The notes under the pieces: model-generated
The model's input: the letters and a program-made list of their open reading frames with translations, nothing else
Told to the model about the DNA's origin: nothing
Database searches by the model: none
Shown here: positions 50,344 through 60,750 of the stretch, in pieces
Layout of the letters: each line of letters begins with the position of its first letter
Numbering within the stretch: position 1 is the stretch's first letter
Translations under genes and position numbers: made by a program
Assembly: GCA_963829135.1 (NCBI GenBank)
Contig: CAWHHO010000007.1
Span: 1-64,000 of the forward strand
Direction: 5' to 3'
Origin: Kumtagia sp963829135
Lineage (GTDB): Bacteria > Pseudomonadota > Alphaproteobacteria > Rhizobiales > Rhizobiaceae
Length of the DNA: 64,000 bases

Positions 50344-51213
50344 GTGATGGGAACACTCTGGCAGCCCGGCATAAGCTCCGTCGAGGGCGAACCTATGGCG
50401 CTGGAGATGTTCTATAATCACCCCACGGTGATGAAATACCCGCACTGGCATGCGCAGGTGGAGGTAAACTTCATCATCAAGGGTACCGTCCACTACCTCA
50501 TGGCCGGCCACGAAATCACCTTGTCGGAAGGCGAGATGTGCCTGTTCTGGGGCGGGCTGCCGCATCAGATGGATTGGCGCACCGACGATGCGATCTATAC
50601 CGGCTGCCACCTGCCTCTGGTGCACTTCTTTCGCCTGCAACTGCCCGACCTGGTGCCGCACCGGCTGATGGCGGGCGAGACGCTGCTGATGCGGGCGACC
50701 GACGCGGCGGACTACACCAATTTCGAACGCTGGCACCGCTATGCCCGCTCGCAAGATACGGCTAAGGCCGAGCATGCGGTTAATGAGCTGCTGCTGCGGC
50801 TGGAGCGTGTGCGCTTCGAACCGTACGAACTGGTTCCGGGAGGCGGCGCCAGCTGTGCCGTTGGCCCGTTCGACCAGCAATCGTCGCGCGCCGTGCTGCG
50901 TATCTGTGACTTCATCGCCGGCAACTTTCTCACCGAAATCAATTCCATCGACATTGCCGCGGCTGCCGGGCTCCATCCCAAATACATGATGAACGTGTTC
51001 CGGCGGGCCACCGGCATGACACTCAGCGAATATGTCAATCTCTTGAGGCTGAGCTATGCGCAGGCGCTGCTTATGAAGGACGACGCCAATGTGCTGCGCG
51101 TCGCCATGGACAGCGGCTTCGGGTCGCTGAGTGCGTTCAACAAATCCTTCCGCAAGCTGGCCGGCATGTCGCCTTCCGATTTCCGCCGCAGCATCGCAGC
51201 TGGCCGCGCTTGA
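50344..51213 (+). CDS. AraC-family transcriptional regulator
   Basis: About 288 residues; GTG at 50344 or ATG at 50347. The N-terminal half is a cupin-like sensor (YPHWHAQVEVNFIIKGTVHYLMAG, GLPHQMDW) and the C-terminal 100 residues are the double helix-turn-helix (ISVDIAAAAGLHPKYMMNVFRR-like, YAQALLMKDDANVLRVAMDSGFGSLSAFNKSF). It is divergent from the PhyH gene. Two aligned 62-bp promoters with common upstream blocks make it the likely activator of the cluster. Confidence 0.93.
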   Translation: MMGTLWQPGISSVEGEPMALEMFYNHPTVMKYPHWHAQVEVNFIIKGTVHYLMAGHEITLSEGEMCLFWGGLPHQMDWRTDDAIYTGCHLPLVHFFRLQLPDLVPHRLMAGETLLMRATDAADYTNFERWHRYARSQDTAKAEHAVNELLLRLERVRFEPYELVPGGGASCAVGPFDQQSSRAVLRICDFIAGNFLTEINSIDIAAAAGLHPKYMMNVFRRATGMTLSEYVNLLRLSYAQALLMKDDANVLRVAMDSGFGSLSAFNKSFRKLAGMSPSDFRRSIAAGRA

Positions 51214-51291
51214 TCCGCAGGCGGGCATTGCAGCTCATTGTCAGAAAAAATGGCCGGCGATTGCCGCTGGACGCAACGAATGAGGGACGGC

Positions 51292-52040
<749 letters not shown>

Positions 52041-52113
52041 CGGCCGGTCAGCGACAAGCCACCTCGTTCGGGGGTATCAGCCGGGGGTGACGCAGTTTGC
52101 GGCAGGCCTCGGC

Positions 52114-52377
52114 TCACGCCATACCGAGAGCGGCCTTGTAGAGGTCGAGGATGGTTTCGGCCTCCTCGCGCTCCGCCTGGTCCTGCTTGCGCAGGCGGAT
52201 GATGGTGCGGATCGCCTTGGTATCGAATCCATTGCCCTTGGCCTCGGCGTAAACATCCTTGATGTCGTCGGAAATCGTCTTCTTTTCTTCTTCCAGGCGC
52301 TCGATGCGCTCGATAAGCGCGCGCAACTGCCCCGCCGCGACGGTCTGGCTTGTTTCGGTGATATCTTCGGCCATCAT
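52114..52377 (-). CDS. GapR-like DUF2312 nucleoid protein
   Basis: An 86-87-residue helical protein, start at one of two adjacent ATGs (52377 or 52374). VAAGQLRALIERIERLEEEKK, ISDDIKDVYAEAKGNGFDTKAIRTIIRLRKQD is the well-known DUF2312 core. In Caulobacter this family (GapR) binds overtwisted DNA ahead of replication forks. A core alphaproteobacterial gene, intact here. Confidence 0.93.
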   Translation of the reverse strand: MMAEDITETSQTVAAGQLRALIERIERLEEEKKTISDDIKDVYAEAKGNGFDTKAIRTIIRLRKQDQAEREEAETILDLYKAALGMA

Positions 52378-52454
52378 GGACTCCGGAGGCGTATGGAACG
52401 GCCGCGACTCGCAGCGGCTGGGAGGCGGTTCGATGCCCGAAGCCGGAGGGAGGG

Positions 52455-52994
52455 TCAAGGGGTGTGACGCCTTGCAGCATGTCGCAGCCGAGATCGCCAG
52501 CAAACTGTGACCGTCAGCCGCCGAGCGTCTCCCGGACACGGCGGCATCGCCCCGGGCAGTTTGCCGTCGGGATGGCCGGCGAGTTCGGGGTTCGGCGTGT
52601 AGAGCGGTCCAACCACCAGCGGCCTGTCCGGCAGGTCCGATTGATCCTGAGACGACCGGATCGTGGTTTCGATTGTTTGCAACTGCTGGCCCGCTGCGTC
52701 CTCAATCCGGATCGATATCTTGTATGGTTTGTCCTTGACGATACAGCGCAGCGGCGGGGTGTTGAGGGTCACCTTCGCCAGGTTCGGCCATATTTTTTCG
52801 CGCACCTCGATCGGCGCGCCGCCGGCAGGGTCGTCGAACAGCGCGATCGCGATTTCGCCATTGCCGACCGGTCGCAGCGGTTTCAGGTTGACGAGGAAGG
52901 TTGCGGTGGCGACACGGTAGTTGAACACGACGAGCTTGCCATCCAGCGCGAAAAGGTCGCCTTCGCCGGTATCCCGGCAGGCGGCAAGCAACAA
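52455..52994 (-). pseudogene. Probable lipoprotein, frameshifted at both ends
   Basis: The frame from 52994 starts within a lipobox, LLAAC followed by RDTGEGDLFALDGKLVVFN; the hydrophobic signal part RIAAAVAMGL lies in another frame just upstream (about 53040-53000). The body (TFLVNLKPLRPVGNGEIAIALFDD, IRIEDAAGQQLQTIETTI) is a beta-rich periplasmic domain. Near 52530 one extra G changes the end: the other frame gives PCPETLGG and a TGA at 52514-52516. I do not recognise the family. Confidence 0.55.
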
Positions 52995-53036
52995 GCCCCA
53001 TTGCGACAGCTGCGGCGATCCGCCGGCCTCGATCGA

Positions 53037-53638
53037 TCAGCCATTGGCCACCTCCGTTTCCGCGCGGCGTCGATAGTGCCGCCGCGCCTTCTGGCGGTTG
53101 CCGCACACCGCCATGTCGCACCAGATGCGGCTGCGGTTGCGGCTCTCGTCGAGGAACAGCCAGCAGCAATTGGCGCAGATGCGGATGCGGGCGGCTTTTT
53201 GCGGCTGCATCAGCGCCAGCGCCGATATTGCGAGCGCAGCTTCGAATGGCACCGGCTCTCCGGCTGAGCGCGGCAGGCGTCCGTCGATACCGATCCTGAG
53301 TTTATGACCAGCCAAGCCGCTGGCGCAGGCGGACAGGAAAGGCGGGAGATCGGCTGCGTCGACTGAGCCGCCTGACGCAACGTGGCGGAAGAGCCGATCC
53401 GTCGTCTCGCGGATGGCCAGCACCCTCGTGCGGCTCAGCATTGGCGGCGCAAAGCTGTCGGCCTGAGATTTCCTCTGCGCGCTGCACGGATGCTGCTTCC
53501 GCGAAGCGCTGAATTTCGGAGATATCGTCGAAGCGGTCGAACGTGCGCTCGGGGTCGTTGCGCAATACGACCGTGTTGGTCGTGTCGAGCGCAAGCGTGC
53601 CGCCGGAAAAGCGATGCGGGTGTCCACGAGACTGCCAT
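53037..53638 (-). pseudogene. CGNR zinc-finger (ABATE) regulator-like protein, frameshifted
   Basis: The C-terminal part has the CGNR finger: ICANCCWLFLDESRNRSRIWC followed by DMAVCGNRQKARRHYRR. N-terminal ABATE-type pieces lie in other frames: FSGGTLALDTTNTVVLRN and TFDRFDDISEIQRFAEAA, after MAVSWTP at the ATG of 53638; breaks are near 53620, 53480 and 53430. Length about 200 residues. Such proteins are supposed DNA-binding regulators; target unknown. Confidence 0.75.
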
Positions 53639-53735
53639 GACCGATATATCTAACTGGTAAAGCTGGTTTGACAAGTTAGGATCAGCGAGGCAACTTCATC
53701 TGGGGCCGTGCTGACGCGCACAGCATGGATCGTGC

Positions 53736-54638
53736 ATGCTCTACTTTCTGCAGCAATTGCTGAACGGCCTGCATATGGGTGCGATCTACGCCCTGCTTGC
53801 CTTCGGCTATGCGCTGATCAACGCCGTCCTGCACCGCACCAATCTGGCGCATGGCGCGATCTTCGGTTTCGGCGGACAGATCATGATCCTCGCCGCCGTC
53901 TATCGGCTGGCAGGTTCTGTGGCTGACGCTTCCGGCAACGCTGGCGTTCGGCGCGGCGATAGCGTTGTTCTACGGCGCGGTCGTGTCCTACATCCTTTCG
54001 CGCAGCGTCTTCCTGCCCCTGCTGTACCGCTCTCCTAACACCATCGTCGCTGCGACACTCGGCGTTTTGCTGGTCCTGATGGAACTCGGCCGTATCGCCG
54101 CCGATACCCACGATTTCTGGTTGCCGCCGATGCTTTCACATCCGATCGTCCTTCGCAGAAGCGAACGGTTTCGAAGCGACGCTGACGACGTTGCAGGTGA
54201 TCAACTGCGCTGGCTATCCTGACTCTCCTGCTGGCGGCGTCCTGGCTATTGTCCCGCAGCCGGTTCGGCCGCGAATGGCGGGCGCTCAGCGACGATCCAC
54301 TGGCCGCCGCACTGTGCGGGGTGGATACCGGGAAAGTGTTCCGGCAAGCGGTGGTTTATGGGGGTCTCGCCGCAACTTTCGCCGGCATCCTCGCCGCACT
54401 TTACTACGGCAATATCAGCTTCGGCGCCGGGCTGGTGTTCGGGCTGAAGATTCTGTTCGTCACGGCGGTAGGCGGCTACCTCTCGCCGCCGCGTGCCGCG
54501 ATCGGCGGTGCGCTTTTCGGCATCGCCGAATCTCTCTGGTCGGGCTATTTCCCGATCGAATGGCGGGATGGCTGGATGCTCGGCTTTCTGGTCCTGCTGC
54601 TGGTGCTTCGCACGGAGCGCGAACTGCCCGCGAAGTGA
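53736..54638 (+). pseudogene. Branched-chain amino acid-type ABC permease (LivH family), frameshifted
   Basis: MLYFLQQLLNGLHMGAIYAL, FGYALINAVLHRTNLAHGAIF, then after breaks near 53920 and 54150 the pieces FYGAVVSYILSRSVFLPLLYRS, NTIVAATLGVLLVLMELGRIA and SRFGREWRALSDDPLAAALCGVD, a typical LivH/LivM signature. About 300 residues with eight helices. No LivM, ATPase or binding-protein gene is near, so the gene is an orphan or the edge of a rearranged segment. Confidence 0.8.
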
Positions 54639-54823
54639 AGAGCGGCGGCGTCTAAGACATTGGTCTTAGTCTCGCGTCAAATACTTGTTGCCGTTTGGTC
54701 AAGACTTCTCGCTCGCCGCGCCTGACAACGGCATTGCTCGTTGACGCGCATCATCCCTCCCGGCATAGCTGTCGCAGGGAACAGTCGGGCACGAAACGCG
54801 CAAGGAATACCGGAGGAACGACC

Positions 54824-55478
54824 TTGGAACCGGCTATCGCGGTCACGCGTGTGATCGATGAGCTGAACCGGAGGATCGGCATTGGCGCGATCTACATGGC
54901 TCCTGCTTTCATCGCTGATCGACCGCCATCAACGAGATCATCGCGCTACTCGATATCCTGGCTGCATCTGGCTGGCCATACTGGTCGGCGCCGGCAATCG
55001 CGGTCATTCGCAAGGCTCTTCAACATGTCGTCGAACGCCTGGCTCGGAGCTGCAATGGTATATGTTCGGCGCCGCCTTCATGCTGGCCGCCGCCTATACG
55101 CTGAAGCAGAACGAGCATATCCGCATCGACATCGTCTACGGCTCGTTCTCGCGACGCGTGCAGCACTGGATCGACCTCTTCGGCCACATCTTCTTCCTGA
55201 TGCCGTTGTGCTCGCTGATGATCTATCTATTTCGTGCCCTACGTTCTGGCTGTCCTTCCGCACCGGCGAGGTTCGAACCAGGCCGGCGGACTGATCCTCT
55301 GGCCGGCCAAAGCCATGCTGCTCGCTCGGCTTCGTCCTGCTCGGCCTGCAGGGCATCTCGGAGATCATCAAGAAGATCGCGATCATGCGTGGCGACATGG
55401 ACGATCCAACGCCCTTCATTTCCGCGCAGAGCAGGCCGAACTCGAGGCCAAGGCGCTCGTCGCAGGAGCTCGCCATGA
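54824..55478 (+). pseudogene. TRAP transporter small permease (DctQ), frameshifted
   Basis: A TTG at 54824 behind CGGAGGAACG begins LEPAIAVTRVIDELNRRIGIG. Conserved parts follow in several frames: WYMFGAAFMLAAAYTLKQNEHIRIDI, FSRRVQHWIDLFGHIFFLMPL, LILWPAKAMLL and GLQGISEIIKKIAIMRG. At least five breaks. Four membrane helices, about 215 residues; the stop overlaps the DctM start (ATGA). It would pair with DctM in sodium-driven uptake of an organic or sugar acid. Confidence 0.8.
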
Positions 55479-57224
55479 TCGAGTTCATCGCCCAGAACAT
55501 GGCGCCGATCATGTTCGCTGGCGCTGATCTTCTTCATGCTGATCGGCTATCCGGTCGCCTTTTCGCTGGCCGCCAACGGTCTGTTCGTTCTTCCTCATCG
55601 GCGTCGAGCTCGGCGCCCTATTCCGGCCCGATCAATCTGTCCTGGCCGCTGCTGACGCTGCCGGACTTTCTACGGGGGGTGATGTCGAACGAGACGCTGC
55701 TCGCCATCCCCTTCTTCACCTTCATGGGCATCATGCTCGAACGATGCGGCATGGCCGAAGACCTGCTCGACACGATCGGCCAGCTGTTCGGCGCCGATCC
55801 GCGGCGGCCTCGCCTATGCCGTCATCTTCGTCGGCGCGCTTCTTGCTGCGACCACCGGCGTGGTTGCGGCGTCGGTCATCGCCATGGGCCTGATCTCGCT
55901 GCCGATCATGCTGCGCTACGGCTACGATCGCCGCGCATGCGACGGGCGTCATTGCGGCATCGGGCACGATGGCCCAGATCATCCCGCCATCGCTGGTGCT
56001 GATCGTTCTTGCCGACCAGCTCGGCCGCTCGGTCGGCGACATGTATATGGGCGCGCTGATCCCCGGCCTGGTGCTGACCGGCCTCTACATGCTCTACATC
56101 CTGTATGTCGATCGTCCGGCCGAATTCGATGCCGGCGCTGCCGCTGGAGGCGCGCACGCTCGGCGCGGCGTCACTTCGCTGCTGGTGGCGCTCGCTGTGC
56201 GGCGCCATCTCCTATGGCGCGCACGTCTACTGTCGCCGACGCAGGGCGCCAATGCCGATATCCTCGGCGCCACCGTCGGCATCATCGTCATCTATATCGT
56301 GGCGATCGCCGACAAGCGCTCAACATCGGCATGATGTCGCGGCTGGCGCAGCAGGTGATCATCGTCCTGATTCCGCCGCTGGCGCTGATCTTCCTGGTTC
56401 TCGGCACCATCTTCCTCGGCATCGCCACGCCGACCGAAGGCGGCGCGATGGGCGCCGTCGGCGCCCTGGTCATGGCCGCGGCGAAGGGCCGGCTGACGCT
56501 GGACGTGATCAAGCAGGCGCTGGCCTCGACGACGCGGCTGTCCGTCCTTCGTGCTGTTCATCCTGATCGGCGCGCGCGTCTTCTCGCTGACCTTCTAGGC
56601 GTCAACGGGCACCTCTGGGTCGAGCAACTGCTGACGTCGCTGCCGGGCGGCGAGATCGGCTTCCTGATCGTCGTCAACATGCTGGTCTTCGTGCTCGCCT
56701 TCTTCCTCGATTTCTTCGAGCTCGCCTTCATCATCGTGCCGCTGCTGGCGCCCGCCGCCGACAAGCTCGGCATCGACCTGATCTGGTTCGGCGTGCTGCT
56801 CGGCGTCAACATGCAGACCAGCTTCATGCATCCGCCTTTCGGCTTTGCGCTGTTCTATCTGCGCTCGGTGGCCGCGCGCGTGCCCTATCTCGACCGCATC
56901 ACCGGCAAGACGATCGAGCCGGTCACCACCGGCCAGATCTATTGGGGCGCTGTGCCATTCGTCTGCATCCAGGTGATCATGATCGGGCTGATCATCGCCT
57001 TCCCGCAGATGGTCATGCACTACAAGGGCCCGGTGACGCGTCGATCCGGACAAGATCGAGATCCACGTGCCGGCGCTGTCCGGCGGGCAGCCTGGACTGC
57101 CGAGGACTGGGAGCACCGCCGGCGATGAACGATCTCAGTCAGCCGCCAGCCATGGACGGTACAGCCTCCCGCTCAACCGGCGCCGCCACCAAACGATCTG
57201 TCGCAACCGCCTAGCTTCAACTGA
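55475..57224 (+). pseudogene. TRAP transporter large permease (DctM), many frameshifts
   Basis: From the ATG at 55475 (MIEFIAQNMAPIMFA) through MSNETLLAIPFFTFMGIMLERCGMAEDL-like text, VVAASVIAMGLISLPIMLRYGYDRR, MAQIIPPSLVLIVLADQLG and FIIVPLLAPAADKLGIDLIWFG, all hallmark DctM segments of the mannitol/chloroaromatic subgroup. Insertions of one base can be placed near 55518, 55586, 55620 and 55792, with more after 55930. The Pro-rich tail contains NDLSQPP twice and ends at TGA 57222-57224. About 580 residues. No DctP binding protein is present. Confidence 0.83.
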
Positions 57225-57240
57225 GCAGGGAGTGTCATCG

Positions 57241-58268
57241 ATGAAAGCGATCCGCCTTGACGCAATTGGCAGCCTGGCGGCGCATGACATCGAAAAGCCG
57301 ATGCCCCGCCCGGGCGACCTGCTGGTGCGGGTCGAAGCCTGCGGCGTCTGCGGCACCGACCGGCACATCCTGCAGGGCGAGTTCCCGTCCAACCCGCCGG
57401 TTACGCTTGGCCATGAGTTTTCCGGCATTGTCGAGGCGATAGGCGAAGGGGTCGAAGGCTTTCGCCTCGGCGATCGCATCACCGGCGATCCCAACATCTC
57501 CTGCGGACGTTGCTCGCACTGCCAGAATGGCCGCGTCAATCTCTGCCAGAACCTCAGCGCGATTGGCATTCACCGCGACGGAGGGTTCGCCGACTACGTG
57601 ATCGTGCCGCAGAAGCAGGCGTTCCTCCTGCCTGCCGACGCTCGACCCTCTGCACGGCGCGTTCTGCGAACCGCTGGCCTGCTGCCTGCATGGCATCGAC
57701 ACAGCGGCAATCCGGACAGGGTCATCGGTTGTGGTGCTGGGCGGCGGCGTCATCGGCTTGCTGGTGGTTCAACTGGCCAGGCTCGCGGGCGCGACCACGG
57801 TCATTCTCTCTACCCGCCAGCCCTCCAAACGAGAACTCGCGGAAAAGCTCGGCGCGACAGCCACGGTTGCTCCATCCGATGGCGATATCGTCGAGGCGAT
57901 CGCGGGAGCGGGCGGCCTCGTCCCTGGCGGTGTCGATGTGGTGATCGAGTGCGCAGGCGTCGCGGAAACCGTCATGCAGTCGACGAGACTGGCGCGCAAG
58001 GGCGGCACCGTCGTCATCCTCGGCGTCATGCCGCAAGGCGCGAAGGTCGAGATCGAACCGTTCGATATTTTGGTCCGTGAGCTTGAAGGTTCTCGGTTCC
58101 TTCATCAATCCGTTCGTTCACGGTCGCGCGGCAGATCTGATCGCATCCGGTGTGATCAAGGTCGCGCCGCTGATTTCGCGGGTGATCGGGTTCGATGAAG
58201 CGGCGGATGTCATCCGCAATCCTGCTGCGTCTGGGGAGATTCGGGTGCTGGTCGTGCCAGGCCGGTGA
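57241..58268 (+). pseudogene. Zinc-dependent alcohol/sorbitol-type dehydrogenase, frameshifted
   Basis: The ATG at 57241 begins MKAIRLDAIGSLAAHDIEKP. CGVCGTDRHILQGEFP and GHEFSGIV hold catalytic-zinc residues, CGRCSHCQNGRVNLC the structural zinc. Breaks near 57640, 57725 and 58085 lead into VVVLGGGVIGLLVVQLARLAG (nucleotide site) and the end VIRNPAASGEIRVLVVPGR. About 340 residues. Next to a TRAP transporter and uronate genes, it may oxidise a uronate-derived or polyol substrate. Confidence 0.85.
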
Positions 58269-58300
58269 GCGGGTTCCGCCGGCGATGGTCAGCGGCCGGA

Positions 58301-58999
58301 CTACATGATGCCGAAGGTCGTGAACGCCTCGACCGCGCTCATGCCGTCGCGAATTGCCGTGGCGACGAGCTTTTCGCCGCGTACTTTCTCCAGGGCCAGC
58401 CGCACGACCTCAGCCTCGGCGTCGCGCGGGATGACGATCACGCCCTCCTTGTCGCCGAACAACAGCGTGCCAGGGACGATGCGCACGCCGCCGATCTCCA
58501 GCGCGCACCGATAATCGATGACCTTTCCGCGCGGACCCTGGTCCTGGGCGTAGTAGCCGGTGCAGAAGCAGGGGAAATCCAATGCGCGGATGCCGTCTAT
58601 GTCGCGGGCGAATCCATCGACAAGCGCGCCGCGCGCGCCGAGATGCTTTGCGCGGGTCGACATCAGTTCGCCCCATAGCGCGTATCGGGGTGATGCGCCG
58701 CTCGCGACATAGATCTCGCCGGGCTTCAGATCGTCGAGCGCCTCGAACATGAGGCCGAATGGCTTGGACATCAGTGGATTGCGCGTTTCGCTGCCCTCCA
58801 GCGGAAAGATGTCGGCCTCAAGCACCGGCATGGCGCGGCCGATCAGCCGCGTCTTGTCGTCCACCGGTCTGTAAACAGGAGGCAGGAACTGGTGCTGCAG
58901 GCCGATCGTGTCCATGACATCGCCGACAACGGCGACGAAAAGCTCCGTCTCGAGCAGCCGGAACAGTTCGGTGTCGTTCGTGTATGGATTGGTTGTCAC
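58301..58999 (-). CDS. RraA-family protein (HMG/CHA aldolase-like)
   Basis: A 232-residue intact protein. VVGDVMDTIGLQHQFLPP, GEIYVASGASPRYALWGELMSTRAK, GARGALVDGFARDIDGIRALDFP and LLFGDKEGVIVIPRDAE are the RraA fold with its GxxxxD-RD pattern. Members split hydroxy-oxoacid substrates; others regulate RNase E. The length and the uronate context favour an aldolase-like role. It is convergent with the alcohol dehydrogenase gene. Confidence 0.88.
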   Translation of the reverse strand: MTTNPYTNDTELFRLLETELFVAVVGDVMDTIGLQHQFLPPVYRPVDDKTRLIGRAMPVLEADIFPLEGSETRNPLMSKPFGLMFEALDDLKPGEIYVASGASPRYALWGELMSTRAKHLGARGALVDGFARDIDGIRALDFPCFCTGYYAQDQGPRGKVIDYRCALEIGGVRIVPGTLLFGDKEGVIVIPRDAEAEVVRLALEKVRGEKLVATAIRDGMSAVEAFTTFGIM

Positions 59000-59027
59000 G
59001 GTAATTCAGGGCTCCTTGAAAACCGCC

Positions 59028-59312
59028 TTAAGATCTTGGCCGCCATAGAATATGCCGAGAATTTTGACGTCCTTCATCGAGGGTGAACGCTATCGAAACG
59101 CGACGGCGGAAACCTAGTACGCGTACTCCCGACCGCAAATCATCTCTCAGTGTTCCGCGCTGAGGAAACATTGCAAGTCTCCCACAAAAATCTACAATCG
59201 AAGCGGCGAATTCCGCGGCGGTCACCGAAGAAGATTGCGCCGCAATATATCGATGATCTCGATTAGTTAGTTTTGGCTTCAGGTAAGAACAGTCCGGTAC
59301 TCCAACTGTCAC
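59028..59312 (-). CDS. ParE/RelE-superfamily toxin, C-terminus possibly frameshifted
   Basis: A 94-residue product. FAASIVDFCGRLAMFPQRGTLRDDLRSGVRVLGFRRR-type text (two short blocks: VDFCGRLAMFPQRG and GVRVLGFRRRVSIAF) is typical of ParE gyrase-poisoning toxins. After TLDEG the frame ends oddly; one base different, it would continue VKILGIFYGGQDLKAVF and stop at 59006, the expected ParE ending. It starts four bases inside the antitoxin stop, the ParDE order. Confidence 0.82.
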   Translation of the reverse strand: MTVGVPDCSYLKPKLTNRDHRYIAAQSSSVTAAEFAASIVDFCGRLAMFPQRGTLRDDLRSGVRVLGFRRRVSIAFTLDEGRQNSRHILWRPRS

Positions 59313-59587
59313 CGCGCCTTCCTGGAGCGTTCGTATTCGATATACAAGGCAGCGCGCACGTCAGCCACGGAATGCCCACGGGACGGGTCCTCCTTCATCG
59401 CATCGTATGCCGCTACCACCTCGGTACGCAGCCAGGTTTCGAGAGCCCTTTCTCTAGACATCATGGCTCGCAACCCATCTCGAATGACCTCGCTCTCGCT
59501 GGCATACTCACCTGAGGAGACCTTGCTCTTTACCATCTCGGCCATTTCATTCGGCAGCGTCACGCTGAATTGCTGTGTCGTTCTCAT
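59309..59587 (-). CDS. ParD-family antitoxin
   Basis: A 92-residue protein: MRTTQQFSVTLPNEMAEMVK forms a ribbon-helix-helix with SGEYASESEVIRDGLRAM, and the C-terminal half, acidic and flexible, should wrap the toxin. It is first in the operon and overlaps the toxin gene. A perfect 17-bp palindrome ten bases upstream is a probable autoregulatory operator. Confidence 0.9.
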   Translation of the reverse strand: MRTTQQFSVTLPNEMAEMVKSKVSSGEYASESEVIRDGLRAMMSRERALETWLRTEVVAAYDAMKEDPSRGHSVADVRAALYIEYERSRKAR

Positions 59588-59596
59588 TAGCCATCG

Positions 59597-59613
59597 ATCC
59601 TATTGAATAGGAT
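59597..59613. promoter_or_regulatory. Palindromic operator of the ParDE operon
   Basis: ATCCTATTGAATAGGAT is a perfect 17-bp dyad around a central G, starting ten bases before the antitoxin ATG, where ribbon-helix-helix antitoxins normally bind. Confidence 0.75.
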
Positions 59614-59641
59614 TTAACACTATCCACAAAGCTCCGATTGT

Positions 59642-60736
59642 CTACTCCGCGGCCATGCGTGCCGGCCCCAGCGCTTCGGCATTCTGCACCAGCGCGCGCA
59701 TGTAGCCGAGCGCGAACGCCTTGCCAGCATGCCAGGGCGCCGCGCAGGCCATTTCCGGCGTGTGGTCTGGGATCATGACACCCTGATAATCCTCGTCGCG
59801 GAGTATTCGAACGATTTCCGCCATGTCGATATCGCCGTCGTCGACGAATGTCTCATGGTATTTGGGCACTTTTCCGCTGACATTGCGGAAGTGGATATAG
59901 CCGATGCGCTTCTTGCGGGCGAAGCGGCGGACGTGGGAGTAGATCTCCGGAGTGTCAGGCATCTCCTGCAGCGACCCGATGCACAGTTCGAGCCCGTTTG
60001 CCGGCGAGTCGACGATGTCGAGCAAGCGGTCGTATTTCTCCGGGCGATTGACCAGCCGCGCACCACGGCGCAGCGATTCGGCGGGCGGATCGTCTGGATG
60101 CGCGGCCATCACCACGCCGGCTTCCTCCGCCACCGGTATGATCTCCTCGAGAAAATAGCTGAGCCGCTGCCAGAGCTCGTCGCTGCTGACGCTGACAGGT
60201 GCTGCGCCAGGGCGAGCCGAACGATACCGCATGTTCCAGACGACGCCGTCCGGCAGCGGCAGGTTCGGGTCGATGGCCGCCATATCCATGCCGACCGATA
60301 ACGCCTCTCCGCGCGCGAAGGGACCCTTCGACCAGCCCCACACGCCGGCAATCGAAAAATTATAGCCGATGCAGGGAATGCCCGCCCGGCCGGCATCGCG
60401 AACGAGCCGCTTCAGCCCTTCGATTTGCCGGGCGCGCTCGGGGCCGTCAAGCAGCACGTCCGACCAGAAGCGCGGCGAGAAATTCTCGATCGCCGCCAGT
60501 TCCATTCCGTTTTCGCGCACGGTTTTGATGAGGCCGGAGAAATCCTCGAACGTCCAGAGCCGGTCGTTTGAGCAGTCGCCCCAGCCGTCGAGCTCGCTTC
60601 CATTCGTCAGGCTCGGGTCTCGCCCGCGGAAATAGTTGGTAAGATGGGCGACGATGTGGGTGGCGCCGGCCTGCCGCGCGAAGCGGAAATTGTCCGCTGT
60701 CAGCGACTCGCGATAAAGTCCCAGTCCGATCTTCAT
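59642..60736 (-). CDS. uxuA: Mannonate dehydratase
   Basis: A 364-residue intact TIM-barrel enzyme. The FSIAGVWGW region, AHPDDPP, LCIGSLQEM, IHFRNVSG and DGDIDMAEIVRILRD with PDHTPEM hold the metal-binding Cys, His and Asp residues of UxuA. It dehydrates D-mannonate to 2-keto-3-deoxygluconate in glucuronate breakdown. It follows the GntR gene on the same strand by 14 bases, so the two form one operon. Confidence 0.92.
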   Translation of the reverse strand: MKIGLGLYRESLTADNFRFARQAGATHIVAHLTNYFRGRDPSLTNGSELDGWGDCSNDRLWTFEDFSGLIKTVRENGMELAAIENFSPRFWSDVLLDGPERARQIEGLKRLVRDAGRAGIPCIGYNFSIAGVWGWSKGPFARGEALSVGMDMAAIDPNLPLPDGVVWNMRYRSARPGAAPVSVSSDELWQRLSYFLEEIIPVAEEAGVVMAAHPDDPPAESLRRGARLVNRPEKYDRLLDIVDSPANGLELCIGSLQEMPDTPEIYSHVRRFARKKRIGYIHFRNVSGKVPKYHETFVDDGDIDMAEIVRILRDEDYQGVMIPDHTPEMACAAPWHAGKAFALGYMRALVQNAEALGPARMAAE

Positions 60737-60750
60737 GCGATGCTCCTGAC

